Assembly (NCBI GenBank): GCA_021808445.1
Contig: JAKBBP010000013.1
Span: 1-64,000, forward strand
Length of the DNA stretch: 64,000 nt
Direction: 5' to 3'
Source: Pseudomonadota bacterium
GTDB lineage: Bacteria; Pseudomonadota; Gammaproteobacteria; Burkholderiales; Burkholderiaceae_C
The notes beneath the pieces were generated by a model. It saw only the letters and a program-made list of their open reading frames with translations. It did not search any database and had not been told where the DNA came from. Positions 57,544 to 64,000 of the stretch are shown here, one piece after another; position 1 is the stretch's first letter, and each line of letters begins with the position of its first letter. Position numbers and translations under genes: made by a program.

Positions 57544-58584
57544 TCACAGAGGATCCAGCCAGCTTCGAGCCGCCGCGTCTCGCCAGAAATGCCAGGAGCG
57601 CGAAGCGCGCAATTCCAGATCGACCCAGCCCCTGGATCCGGCAAGGACCAGGCGCACCGCCGCATGGTCGCGCAAGGCGGCACTCAGCCGCCCTGCCGCC
57701 TGTTCATCGAGCTGCGCGCAGGCCTGCTGCGCCCGCAGCGCATCGTGGCTGCGCAACTGCAGCACGTGCAGGGCATGCGGATGGCGCGACGGGGCCAGGG
57801 CGGGAAGCGCGTCGGCCAATGCGCCAAGCCAGGCGCAGCCGGCGTCACGCCAGGCGCTGCGTTCCTCCGCGTCCAGCACAAAGGGATTGCCGGGCATGGT
57901 GCGCAGCACTCCGCAGCCGTTCAGCCAGAGTGTGTTCACCTCCGGCAAGCCGGATTCGCGTCGTGCCTCATTCACCGGGTGCGAGGCCCACACCATCTGG
58001 ATTTCGGTGAGCAGGCGCCGCCAGGGCGCGGCGGCCGGCCCTCCGGGCATCCAGCTCGCCGCGTTGCGCCCGACCGCACGCAAGGGGTCCGCGGTGAGCA
58101 CCTGCTCCAGCGAGGGGTGGGACACGAGCCAGCATCCGGGGCGCCATGCCCGCATCTCCCAGGCCTGGTCCTGCAGCAGCGGCAACACCGCCTGCAACAA
58201 GGCCTGCGCATGGTTCGCATCAATCGCAAGCTGGGCCGGATCGGCCAGTTGGAGGCTGTCGCGCCCGAGCACGAGGTGCGCTGGCAAGGCCAGCGCCCAG
58301 GCCCGCGGGCCGGCCTGCAGGCCCGCGCCCACCGCGGCCAGCGCCCCCCAGGGCGCCTGTTGCTCGGGGGCGTGCAGTTCCGGCTCGTCCAGACCGAGCG
58401 CCCGACGCATCCAGCGTTCTGCAGGGCTCAGCCAGGCGGCCTGCGCATCCTCGCGCAAGGCTTCGCGGGTCACGACATGGGCCATGCGCAGGGCGCGCAG
58501 CAGTCGTGGCATTGCGCCACCCCGTAGCGCCTCGCTCCAGGCCTCGGGGTCCAGCGCGGCAGTGTCGATCAGCAGCGTGTGCAT
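57544..58584 (-). CDS. conserved betaproteobacterial protein upstream of recJ (COG4255-like)
   Basis: A 346-residue protein without a known function. It resembles proteins found beside recJ in betaproteobacteria, sometimes labelled phosphoglycerate-mutase-like. Marks include PAHLVLGRDSLQLADP near residue 110, GCWLVSHPSLEQVLTADPL, IQMVWASHPVNEARRESGLPEVNTLWLNGCG. The active-site pattern of a phosphatase is not clear. The start MHTLLIDTAALD is used. Its stop lies 93 bp upstream of the recJ ATG, or overlaps the possible recJ GTG. Confidence 0.8.
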   Translation of the reverse strand: MHTLLIDTAALDPEAWSEALRGGAMPRLLRALRMAHVVTREALREDAQAAWLSPAERWMRRALGLDEPELHAPEQQAPWGALAAVGAGLQAGPRAWALALPAHLVLGRDSLQLADPAQLAIDANHAQALLQAVLPLLQDQAWEMRAWRPGCWLVSHPSLEQVLTADPLRAVGRNAASWMPGGPAAAPWRRLLTEIQMVWASHPVNEARRESGLPEVNTLWLNGCGVLRTMPGNPFVLDAEERSAWRDAGCAWLGALADALPALAPSRHPHALHVLQLRSHDALRAQQACAQLDEQAAGRLSAALRDHAAVRLVLAGSRGWVDLELRASRSWHFWRDAAARSWLDPL

Positions 58585-58644
58585 GCCTGCATTATCGGCT
58601 GCAGGCCGCACGGGACCGGCGCCAGCCGGTCCGTCGCACCGGAC

Positions 58645-58872
58645 TTACAGGGCGCGAGAGTTCAGGGCCCGCGCACGCTGGAGCATCGCCAGCAGTCCGC
58701 GCAGGGCCTCGCGCAGCGGCTGGCCGGCGACGGTGGCCGGGCGCAGCGCGTGACCGGATGTGCCACGTGGCGAATCCGGCAGCCACACGCCGCGGCGCAG
58801 CGGGATCGACGCAGCGGGCGCACAAGCAGGAGCGGGACGGGGAAACAGGGAGCTTGCGGAACGGGATTGCAT
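58645..58872 (-). CDS. possible small Arg/Ala-rich protein
   Basis: A 75-residue frame starting MQSRSASSLFPRPAP, preceded by GAGG six bases before the ATG. A Met four codons upstream is also in frame. The C-terminus (LREALRGLLAMLQRARALNSRAL) could form an amphipathic helix. No family is recognised. Upstream lies a TATGAT-like -10 box within the symmetric AGGGATTACCCT. The evidence is the ribosome site and the promoter-like box only. Confidence 0.35.
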   Translation of the reverse strand: MQSRSASSLFPRPAPACAPAASIPLRRGVWLPDSPRGTSGHALRPATVAGQPLREALRGLLAMLQRARALNSRAL

Positions 58873-58988
58873 GATGTGCCTCATGGTTTACCCGAATCAT
58901 AGGGTAATCCCTAGACGGCGGGGTCCCGAAATTTGCCGCAGCGCACCAATTCCGCGTCGAAACCCCTCCCATGCATCCCGAAAAACGC

Positions 58989-59795
58989 TCAAAGCAACTC
59001 GGTCATCCGCGCCGCGGCCTCCTGCAGCGCAGGCAGATGCTCCAGCATCTGCGCCAGGGACATGCGCGCGACCGGCGCGTGCGCGGCCATGGCGGCGCGG
59101 GTCTCGCCGGAGCGGTCACGCACCGGCACGGCGACCGCGACCAGCCCGGGGATGAACTCCTCGTTGTCCACCGAGTAGCCGCGCTCCGCGATGCGCTCGC
59201 AATCGGCGCGCAGGGCCGCGGCATCGGTCAGGGTGTTGGCGGTGAGGGAACGCAGGGTGAGCTGGCCCAGCACGCGGGAGCGCCGCTCCCGGCTCATCGA
59301 GGCCAGGAACAGCTTGCCGCTGGCGGTGCAGTGCAGCGGAACGTGCACGCCCACATCGAGGGTCAGGCGCCAGGGCCACGGCGCCTCGACACGGTCGAGG
59401 TACATCACCTCGACGCCGTCCAGGGTGGTGAAGTTGCAGGTCTCGCCCACGCGCTCGACCAGGTCCGTGAGCACCGCGTGGCGCAGGCCCCGCACCGTGG
59501 AGTGCGACAGGGAATCGAAGGCCAGCTTGCGCAGCGCCGGGCCCACGGCGAAGTGGCGCTCGTCGATGTCCCGCACGATGTAGCCCAGTTCCAGCAACTG
59601 GTTGCACAGGCGATGGGCCGTGGCCTTGGGCAGGCCCAGCGCCTGCGCGAGCTCGGCCAGGCTGAGCGCCCTCCCGGCATCCGCGATGAAGGACAGCAGG
59701 CGCAGGCTGCGCTCGGCCGACGAACTCGTCGAGCCGCTGTCGGAGCCTTCCGGGGCAGGGGCGGAGCGTGCGGAAATGACGGTTGTCTCGGACAT
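58989..59795 (-). CDS. IclR-family transcriptional regulator
   Basis: A 268-residue regulator. The N-terminal winged helix (SLAELAQALGLPKATAHRLCNQLLELGYI) is followed by a GAF-like effector domain (LYLDRVEAPWPW-type region, LHCTASGKLFLASM, GYSVDNEEFIPGLVAVAVPV). It is divergent from a GMC oxidoreductase gene, with an IclR-like inverted repeat in the spacer, so it probably controls that gene and itself. The effector is unknown; a substrate or product of the oxidoreductase is the likely class. Confidence 0.92.
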   Translation of the reverse strand: MSETTVISARSAPAPEGSDSGSTSSSAERSLRLLSFIADAGRALSLAELAQALGLPKATAHRLCNQLLELGYIVRDIDERHFAVGPALRKLAFDSLSHSTVRGLRHAVLTDLVERVGETCNFTTLDGVEVMYLDRVEAPWPWRLTLDVGVHVPLHCTASGKLFLASMSRERRSRVLGQLTLRSLTANTLTDAAALRADCERIAERGYSVDNEEFIPGLVAVAVPVRDRSGETRAAMAAHAPVARMSLAQMLEHLPALQEAAARMTELL

Positions 59796-59811
59796 GTCGA
59801 AAAAGTAATTT

Positions 59812-59828
59812 TGAAACGTTGCGTTCCA
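59812..59828. promoter_or_regulatory. candidate IclR operator
   Basis: TGAAACG, a three-base TTG spacer and CGTTCCA form an inverted repeat with one mismatch (TGaAACG / TGgAACG). IclR proteins often bind TGGAA...TTCCA sites. The repeat is 17 bp upstream of the IclR start and about 100 bp upstream of the GMC gene. Confidence 0.6.
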
Positions 59829-59925
59829 CTTTTAACCAAACTACCATGCCATCCAGACGATCTGGCGAGATCTGGCGTGCTCTTTTCGTGGGCAGGCCCA
59901 CAACGAGGCATCGAGGAGCGCTTGG

Positions 59926-61533
59926 ATGGCTGAGCAGTTCGACTACATCGTAGTAGGCGCGGGTTCCGCGGGCTCCACGCTCGCGGGCAGGCTGAGCGAG
60001 GATCCCCACACGCGCGTGCTGTTGCTCGAGGCCGGGCCGGCCGACCGCTCCTTCTGGATCCACCTGCCCATCGGCTACGGCAAGACCATGTGGAGCAAGC
60101 GCTACAACTGGTGCTTCCACACCGACCCCGACCCGAACATGAACGGCCGGCGCATCTACTGGCCGCGGGGCAAGACCCTGGGGGGATCGAGCTCGATCAA
60201 CGGCCTGATCTACATCCGTGGTCAGCGGGAAGATTACGAGCATTGGGAGGCCCTGGGCAACGAAGGTTGGGGCTACGACCAGGTCTTGCCGTACTTCATT
60301 CGGAGCGAGCACAACCAGCGGGGAGCCAGCCCCTACCACGGCGGCAGCGGTCCGCTGAAAGTCTCCGACGTCGGTGCGCGCCACGAGCTGATCGAGGCCT
60401 TCATCGAAGGGGCCGCGCAGCAGGGCGTGCCGCGCACGGAGGATTTCAACGGCGCGCGCCAGGAAGGGGCCGGCTACTACCAGCTCACCACCTGGCGCGG
60501 CTGGCGTTGCAGCGCCGCCAAGGCTTACCTCGCCCCCGCGCGCTCGCGCCCCAACCTGCGCGTGCTCACCCAGGCGCAGGCCACCTCGCTGATCCTGGAG
60601 GGTGAGCGCGCCGTGGGCGTGCGCTACAGGCACCGTGGGCGCATGTGCGAGGCCCGCTGCGAGGGCGAGGTGCTGCTGAGCGCCGGCGCACTGCTGTCGC
60701 CGCAGCTGCTGCAGTTGTCGGGCATCGGGCCCGCGGAGCATCTGCGCAGCCTGGGCATCCCGGTGGCGCTGGACCTGCCCGGCGTCGGCGAGAACCTCCA
60801 GGATCACCTGCAGATGCGCCTGATCTACGAGTGCACCCGCCCCATCACGACCAACGATCAATTGCGCAGCCTGTACGGGCGCACCCGCCTCGGACTTCAA
60901 TGGCTGTTCGCGCGCAGCGGTCCCCTGGCGGTGGGCATCAACCAGGGGGGCTGCTTCATGCGCGCACTGCCCGAGGAGTCCGCCACGCCCGACATCCAGT
61001 TTCACGTGGCCACGCTGTCGGCCGACATGGCCGGCGGCGCAGTCCACCCCTTCTCCGGTTTCACGCTGTCGGTGTGCCAGCTGCGCCCCGAGTCGCGAGG
61101 CCGGGTGCGCATCCGCAGCACCGATCCCTTCGAGCCACCGTCGATGCAGCCCAACTACCTGGCCACCGACCTGGATCGCCGCACCGCCGTGGCCGCGCTG
61201 CGCGCGGCGCGCGCCATCGCCTCCTCGCCGGCCATGCGGCCCTACGTCCGCAGAGAGGTCAAGCCAGGGCCGCAGGTCGACGGTGACGCCTCCCTGCTCG
61301 AGTTCTGCCGCGACAACGGAGCCACCATCTTCCACCCCAGTGGCACCTGCCGCATGGGCACGGACAGGCTGGCCGTGGTCGACGCACGCCTGCGCGTGCA
61401 CGGCATGCGGGGCCTGCGCGTGGTCGACTGCTCGGCCATGCCCACGCTGGTGTCGGGCAACACCAATGCTCCGGCCATCATGATGGCCGAGAAGGCCGTG
61501 GACATGATCCGCGCCGACGCGGCGCGGGGCTGA
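59926..61533 (+). CDS. GMC-family FAD-dependent oxidoreductase (choline/alcohol dehydrogenase type)
   Basis: A 535-residue GMC enzyme. The FAD-binding site is DYIVVGAGSAGSTLAGRLSED near residue 6, then GKTLGGSSSINGLIYIRG (GMC signature 1), SAGALLSPQLLQLSGIGP (signature 2), and the catalytic His in FHPSGTCRMG with the terminal SGNTNAPAIMMAEKA. Such enzymes oxidise primary alcohols. The substrate is not evident. It is divergent from an IclR regulator that likely controls it. Confidence 0.93.
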   Translation: MAEQFDYIVVGAGSAGSTLAGRLSEDPHTRVLLLEAGPADRSFWIHLPIGYGKTMWSKRYNWCFHTDPDPNMNGRRIYWPRGKTLGGSSSINGLIYIRGQREDYEHWEALGNEGWGYDQVLPYFIRSEHNQRGASPYHGGSGPLKVSDVGARHELIEAFIEGAAQQGVPRTEDFNGARQEGAGYYQLTTWRGWRCSAAKAYLAPARSRPNLRVLTQAQATSLILEGERAVGVRYRHRGRMCEARCEGEVLLSAGALLSPQLLQLSGIGPAEHLRSLGIPVALDLPGVGENLQDHLQMRLIYECTRPITTNDQLRSLYGRTRLGLQWLFARSGPLAVGINQGGCFMRALPEESATPDIQFHVATLSADMAGGAVHPFSGFTLSVCQLRPESRGRVRIRSTDPFEPPSMQPNYLATDLDRRTAVAALRAARAIASSPAMRPYVRREVKPGPQVDGDASLLEFCRDNGATIFHPSGTCRMGTDRLAVVDARLRVHGMRGLRVVDCSAMPTLVSGNTNAPAIMMAEKAVDMIRADAARG

Positions 61534-61697
61534 GGCGGGCGCGTGACCGCGGCGGCGGGTCAGCCCGGACCCGCGCCGGTTTTGTCACAATTTCTTGCAA
61601 TTCCAAGGCAGGCGCTGTCGCGTACGGGCTTGCCCGTTGCGTTATGGCCAGCAATGCATGCAGATCGTTCCCATTGCCAACCTTGCGGAGCCTTGCC

Positions 61698-62039
61698 ATG
61701 AAACGACGAATCCTCCCCGCCCCCGCCTTGCTGTGCATGATCGCCCTGGGCGCGCTCGCGCCGCTGGGCGCCGCGCAGGCCGCCACCCGCTGGGAGCACG
61801 CCCATCCGCGGCGCGACCAGGTGCTCGACCGCACCCAGCACCTGAATGCGCGGATCCGCCACGAGCGGCGCGAGGGCGAGATCACGGGCGCCCAGGCGCG
61901 CAATCTGCACGCGCAGGTGCGCAGTACCCGCCTGGAGCAGCGTTCCATGGCCCACAGCAACGGGGGCTATATCACCAAGGCGCAACAGGCGGGCCTGAAC
62001 CAGCAGGAAAACGCCATCAGCCGGCAGGTGGGACGATGA
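61698..62039 (+). CDS. small periplasmic helical protein
   Basis: A 113-residue secreted protein: signal peptide ending AAQA near residue 29, then WEHAHPRRDQVLDRTQHLNARIRHERREGEITGAQA and a C-terminal NGGYITKAQQAGLNQQENAISRQV. This pattern is familiar from small proteins of unknown function in Burkholderiales. It probably folds as a helical hairpin in the periplasm. Its stop overlaps the start of a small lipoprotein gene. Confidence 0.8.
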   Translation: MKRRILPAPALLCMIALGALAPLGAAQAATRWEHAHPRRDQVLDRTQHLNARIRHERREGEITGAQARNLHAQVRSTRLEQRSMAHSNGGYITKAQQAGLNQQENAISRQVGR

Positions 62040-62185
62040 AGCCGGCCCGCCTCGCTCGGCGCGCGGCGGGCACGCTGCTGGCCGTCGCGCTGTTGCTCAG
62101 CCTCGGCGGCTGTTATGTGCTCGTGCCCGGACCGGGTTACTACGGCTATCACCCTGGAGGCTGGCATCGTCACGACGATGATTGA
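62036..62185 (+). CDS. very small lipoprotein (49 aa)
   Basis: A 49-residue product: LARRAAGTLLAVALLLSLGGC with lipobox LGGC at residues 23-26, then a Tyr/Gly/His-rich tail (GPGYYGYHPGGWHRHDDD). The His/Asp-rich end could bind metal. Function unknown. It overlaps the preceding gene by four bases (ATGA), so the two are probably co-translated. Confidence 0.75.
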   Translation: MKPARLARRAAGTLLAVALLLSLGGCYVLVPGPGYYGYHPGGWHRHDDD

Positions 62186-62220
62186 TGCAAGCTCGACGCA
62201 GGCCGCCAGGCTGCGTTCCC

Positions 62221-62260
62221 ATGCGTGCCCATGCGCCCCCATGCGTGCCCATGCACGCGC
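62221..62260. repeat. 10-bp tandem repeats
   Basis: Four units of about 10 bp: ATGCGTGCCC, ATGCGCCCCC, ATGCGTGCCC, ATGCACGCGC. They lie in the spacer upstream of the first of two paralogous small-protein genes. Confidence 0.85.
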
Positions 62261-62323
62261 AGCCTTGAGGCCCGCGCCAGGAGCCCCTACGATTCCTCTC
62301 GCTTTCCGAACCCGCAGCTCACC

Positions 62324-62623
62324 ATGCCCATCGCCATGAACAAGTTCTCCATGCCTTCCCCGCACGGCCTTCGCCGTGTCGTGGCCGCCGCAACCCTGCT
62401 GGGTCTGGGCCTGGCGGCCGGCGTGGCCTACGCCGACCTGGATGATCACCCCCACCTGGTCGCCGCCGACCGAGCCGCCTACCAGGCCATGATGCAGTTG
62501 CGCGTGGCCAACAACGGCCCGGCGGCCTTCGGCGGCCATCGCGACCGCGCCATGCGCCTGCTGGCGCAGGCTCGCCGTGAGATCCACGAATCCGCGCGTT
62601 TCGCGGATCACCATCGTGATTGA
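62324..62623 (+). CDS. small secreted protein, HPHL/FGGHR paralogue 1
   Basis: A 99-residue protein with an N-terminal signal (VVAAATLLGLGLAAGVAYA, probably cleaved after AYA). The mature part holds HPHLVAADRAAYQAMMQLRVAN and FGGHRDRAMRLLAQARREIHESARFADHH. The next gene codes for a clear paralogue with the same motifs. Function unknown; it is likely helical and periplasmic. The first Met (MPIAMNKF) is used; MNKFSMPS at 62336 is possible. Confidence 0.78.
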   Translation: MPIAMNKFSMPSPHGLRRVVAAATLLGLGLAAGVAYADLDDHPHLVAADRAAYQAMMQLRVANNGPAAFGGHRDRAMRLLAQARREIHESARFADHHRD

Positions 62624-62936
62624 GCGCGGCGTGCGCTGGTGCCGGCGCGCGGCGCCGTGGCTGGCACTGACTGCGGTGGCCGGCCTGAGCGCCTGCGTGC
62701 AGGCGCCGCCCGTGCAACGCCCGCCGGTGGTCGTGCAGCGCCCGCGGTCCCCGCTGGACGGGCATCCGCATCTGATCGCGGCCATGCAGGCCATCGATGC
62801 GCAGATCGCGCAGCTGCGCGCGGCGCGCAACGGCGATGACGGCTTCGGCGGACACCGCCAGCGCGCGATCCAGCTCGCGCTGCAGGCGCGCGCCGAGGTC
62901 TACCGCGCGGCCGTCTTCGCCGACCGCCATCCCTGA
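62616..62936 (+). CDS. small lipoprotein, HPHL/FGGHR paralogue 2
   Basis: A 106-residue lipoprotein starting at a GTG that overlaps the previous gene by 8 bp. The signal ends in LTAVAGLSAC (lipobox LSAC), followed by a Pro-rich linker and GHPHLIAAMQAIDAQIAQL and FGGHRQRAIQLALQARAEVYRAAVFADRH. It shares these motifs and their spacing with the upstream gene, so the pair arose by tandem duplication. One is soluble and one is lipid-anchored. A terminator follows 20 bp later. Confidence 0.78.
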   Translation: MIERGVRWCRRAAPWLALTAVAGLSACVQAPPVQRPPVVVQRPRSPLDGHPHLIAAMQAIDAQIAQLRAARNGDDGFGGHRQRAIQLALQARAEVYRAAVFADRHP

Positions 62937-62955
62937 GGGGCCAAGCCGGACAGCA

Positions 62956-62984
62956 AAAAGCCCCGCCTTTGGGGCGGGGCTTTT
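62956..62984. terminator. bidirectional intrinsic terminator
   Basis: A 12-bp stem (AAAAGCCCCGCC / GGCGGGGCTTTT) with a TTTGG loop. The A-run and T-run on the two outer sides allow termination in both directions. It lies between the small lipoprotein gene and the convergent cold-shock gene. Confidence 0.93.
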
Positions 62985-63077
62985 GGTTCGGCCCGCGCTC
63001 TCCGGTCAAGGCCGGGCTGCACGAAGCCAAAGCCCCCCACGGGGGGCGGGCCGGGCACAGCCCAGCCCTGGAGGCGC

Positions 63078-63290
63078 TCAGATGACGCGGATGTTCGTCG
63101 CCTGCGGGCCCTTGGGGCCAGCCTTGACCTCGAACTGCACGTTGGCGCCTTCGGCCAGCGTGCGGAAGCCGCCGTCGTTGCGGATCTCGCTGTGGTGCGC
63201 GAACAGGTCCTTGCCCCCATCGTTGGGAGCGATGAAGCCGAAGCCCTTGCCGTCGTTGAACCACTTCACGATGCCGGTCTGAATACTCAT
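63078..63290 (-). CDS. cold-shock domain protein (CspA family)
   Basis: A 70-residue OB-fold nucleic-acid chaperone. RNP1 is [12 protein letters not shown] and RNP2 is the DLFAHHSEI region. The start MSIQTGIV has an AAGGAAA ribosome site. Its leader of about 200 nt before the next recognisable sequence is typical of csp mRNAs. A TACACT box at 63485-63490 might be a -10 for it, though no good -35 is present. Confidence 0.95.
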   Translation of the reverse strand: MSIQTGIVKWFNDGKGFGFIAPNDGGKDLFAHHSEIRNDGGFRTLAEGANVQFEVKAGPKGPQATNIRVI

Positions 63291-63499
63291 GGTGTTTCCT
63301 TGGAAATGAATGGTGAACAAAGCCACTCCGGGCGCAACACGCGCTTGCGGAGACAGAAACACTCAAGAACTATCAGCGGGGGGTGAAGCTGAAGCGAGCC
63401 GCTCGCGAAACTGGGCCCTGGGAAGGCCGGCGGGGCTGCAGACGAGACCTTGGAAGAACGGCCTTGTGCGAATCTATCGTTGAAAGTGTACCACGTTCC

Positions 63500-64000
63500 C
63501 GGCCCCGGGGTGACGCAGGCAAGCGCCCGATGCGAGCTGCCCCTCCACCCCGGCCTTCCGGACCCAGGCGGCGCGCAGCGGCTTGCCAGGGCTTTGTCGG
63601 GCCGCCGACCGACCGAGGCTCCACGGTGCTGTTCGACGGCCTGCGTGCGCATGGACAAACCCTGGCGCACGCCGATTCCATTCGATGCTCCTGGAGCTGG
63701 CGAGATATTTCCCTCGACGCAGGGAGTCCATACCTCGGTGGCGCCCCGGATGTTTTGCCGGATGTTTTACCGACCGTCGCCAGCGCGAATTGCGCTGATG
63801 GACCCCGGCTGCAGAATACCCACAGGATGCTGGGGTGCATTGCCGGCCCCGAAGATGGATTCCCGGCCCTGCGCGGATTCCGGACTCTCGATTTACGCAA
63901 CCGGGAATCGGGCAAGCGCGCTGGAGATCGCCCAGGATCCCGGCCCGGGCTGCGAGCCGCACGGCATTCCGCCCTCGAGCGAAGCCCGGGACATGGCGCG
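63500..64000. other. end of window, nothing supported
   Basis: No open frame here has a recognisable product, a good ribosome site or family features. A 12-bp near-repeat (GGATGTTTTGCC, GGATGTTTTACC) occurs around 63749-63772. The composition is slightly less GC-rich than elsewhere, and the sequence may continue into a gene beyond the window. Confidence 0.6.

Noticed and set aside
54236-58753. A 1,505-codon open frame on the plus strand
   Set aside because: It lies antisense to the EAL, recJ and neighbour genes, has no domain pattern, and is His/Gln/Arg/Ala-rich, as expected for the opposite strand of GC-rich genes.
63373-63915. 180-codon frame on the minus strand at the window end
   Set aside because: Arg/Pro/Ser-rich low-complexity product, no ribosome site and overlap with the cold-shock leader.

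Overview
The window is very GC-rich, densely packed chromosomal DNA from a betaproteobacterium, most likely of the order Burkholderiales. The evidence is the full isc iron-sulfur operon with its IscR-controlled promoter, a gcvT-gcvH-gcvP operon behind a tandem glycine riboswitch, a small Trp-rich protein of a betaproteobacterial type, and a recJ neighbour typical of that class. I cannot name the genus from the sequence alone. Most of the window looks like core genome. No transposase, integrase, prophage or CRISPR array was found.

Layout. 1-2.4 kb: tRNA-Leu, an NDUFAF6-like squalene/phytoene synthase family gene, and an SDR-thioesterase pair. 2.5-5.6 kb: molybdenum cofactor genes moaA-mobA-moeA. 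5.6-11.9 kb (minus strand): iscR-iscS-iscU-iscA-hscB-hscA-fdx, ending in a small GYPQQ-repeat protein. 12.2-14.2 kb: a YeiE-type LysR regulator and selD. 14.2-19.1 kb (minus): the glycine cleavage operon. 19.2-22 kb: small cytochrome c, NarL-type response regulator and FNR, which look like a redox-control group. 22-24.3 kb: LysR regulator divergent from lrgAB. 24.4-30.6 kb: envelope proteins, a hemerythrin, an MFS transporter, a GST and a hydrolase. 30.6-32.9 kb (minus): BtuB-like receptor under a cobalamin riboswitch. 33-34.9 kb: crcB-DUF190-MFS. 34.9-36.6 kb: cyclic-AMP-phosphodiesterase-like gene and HD hydrolase.

The two accessory regions are the most interesting. At 37.0-38.8 kb there is a two-gene AAA ATPase plus RloB/TOPRIM-like pair. 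It is of visibly lower GC, has a perfect inverted repeat in front of it, and sits between host genes and a tRNA-Arg. It looks like an anti-phage defence module of the RloAB/AbiL type. At 39.3-52.4 kb there is a surface-glycan operon. It holds a flippase, an initiating sugar transferase, an amidotransferase and a complete gene set for a CMP-activated 5,7-diamino nonulosonic acid (legionaminic-type): CapD dehydratase, DegT aminotransferase, NeuD acetyltransferase, NeuC, NeuB and NeuA homologues. The aminotransferase carries an N-terminal CBS-domain pair, an unusual fusion.

52.4-64 kb: an orphan lolD, a large LOV-like/GAF/GGDEF/EAL protein whose LOV motif lacks the photoactive cysteine, recJ with its partner gene, an IclR-GMC oxidoreductase divergent pair, several small envelope proteins including two tandem paralogues, and a cold-shock protein. 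The last 500 bases hold nothing I can support.
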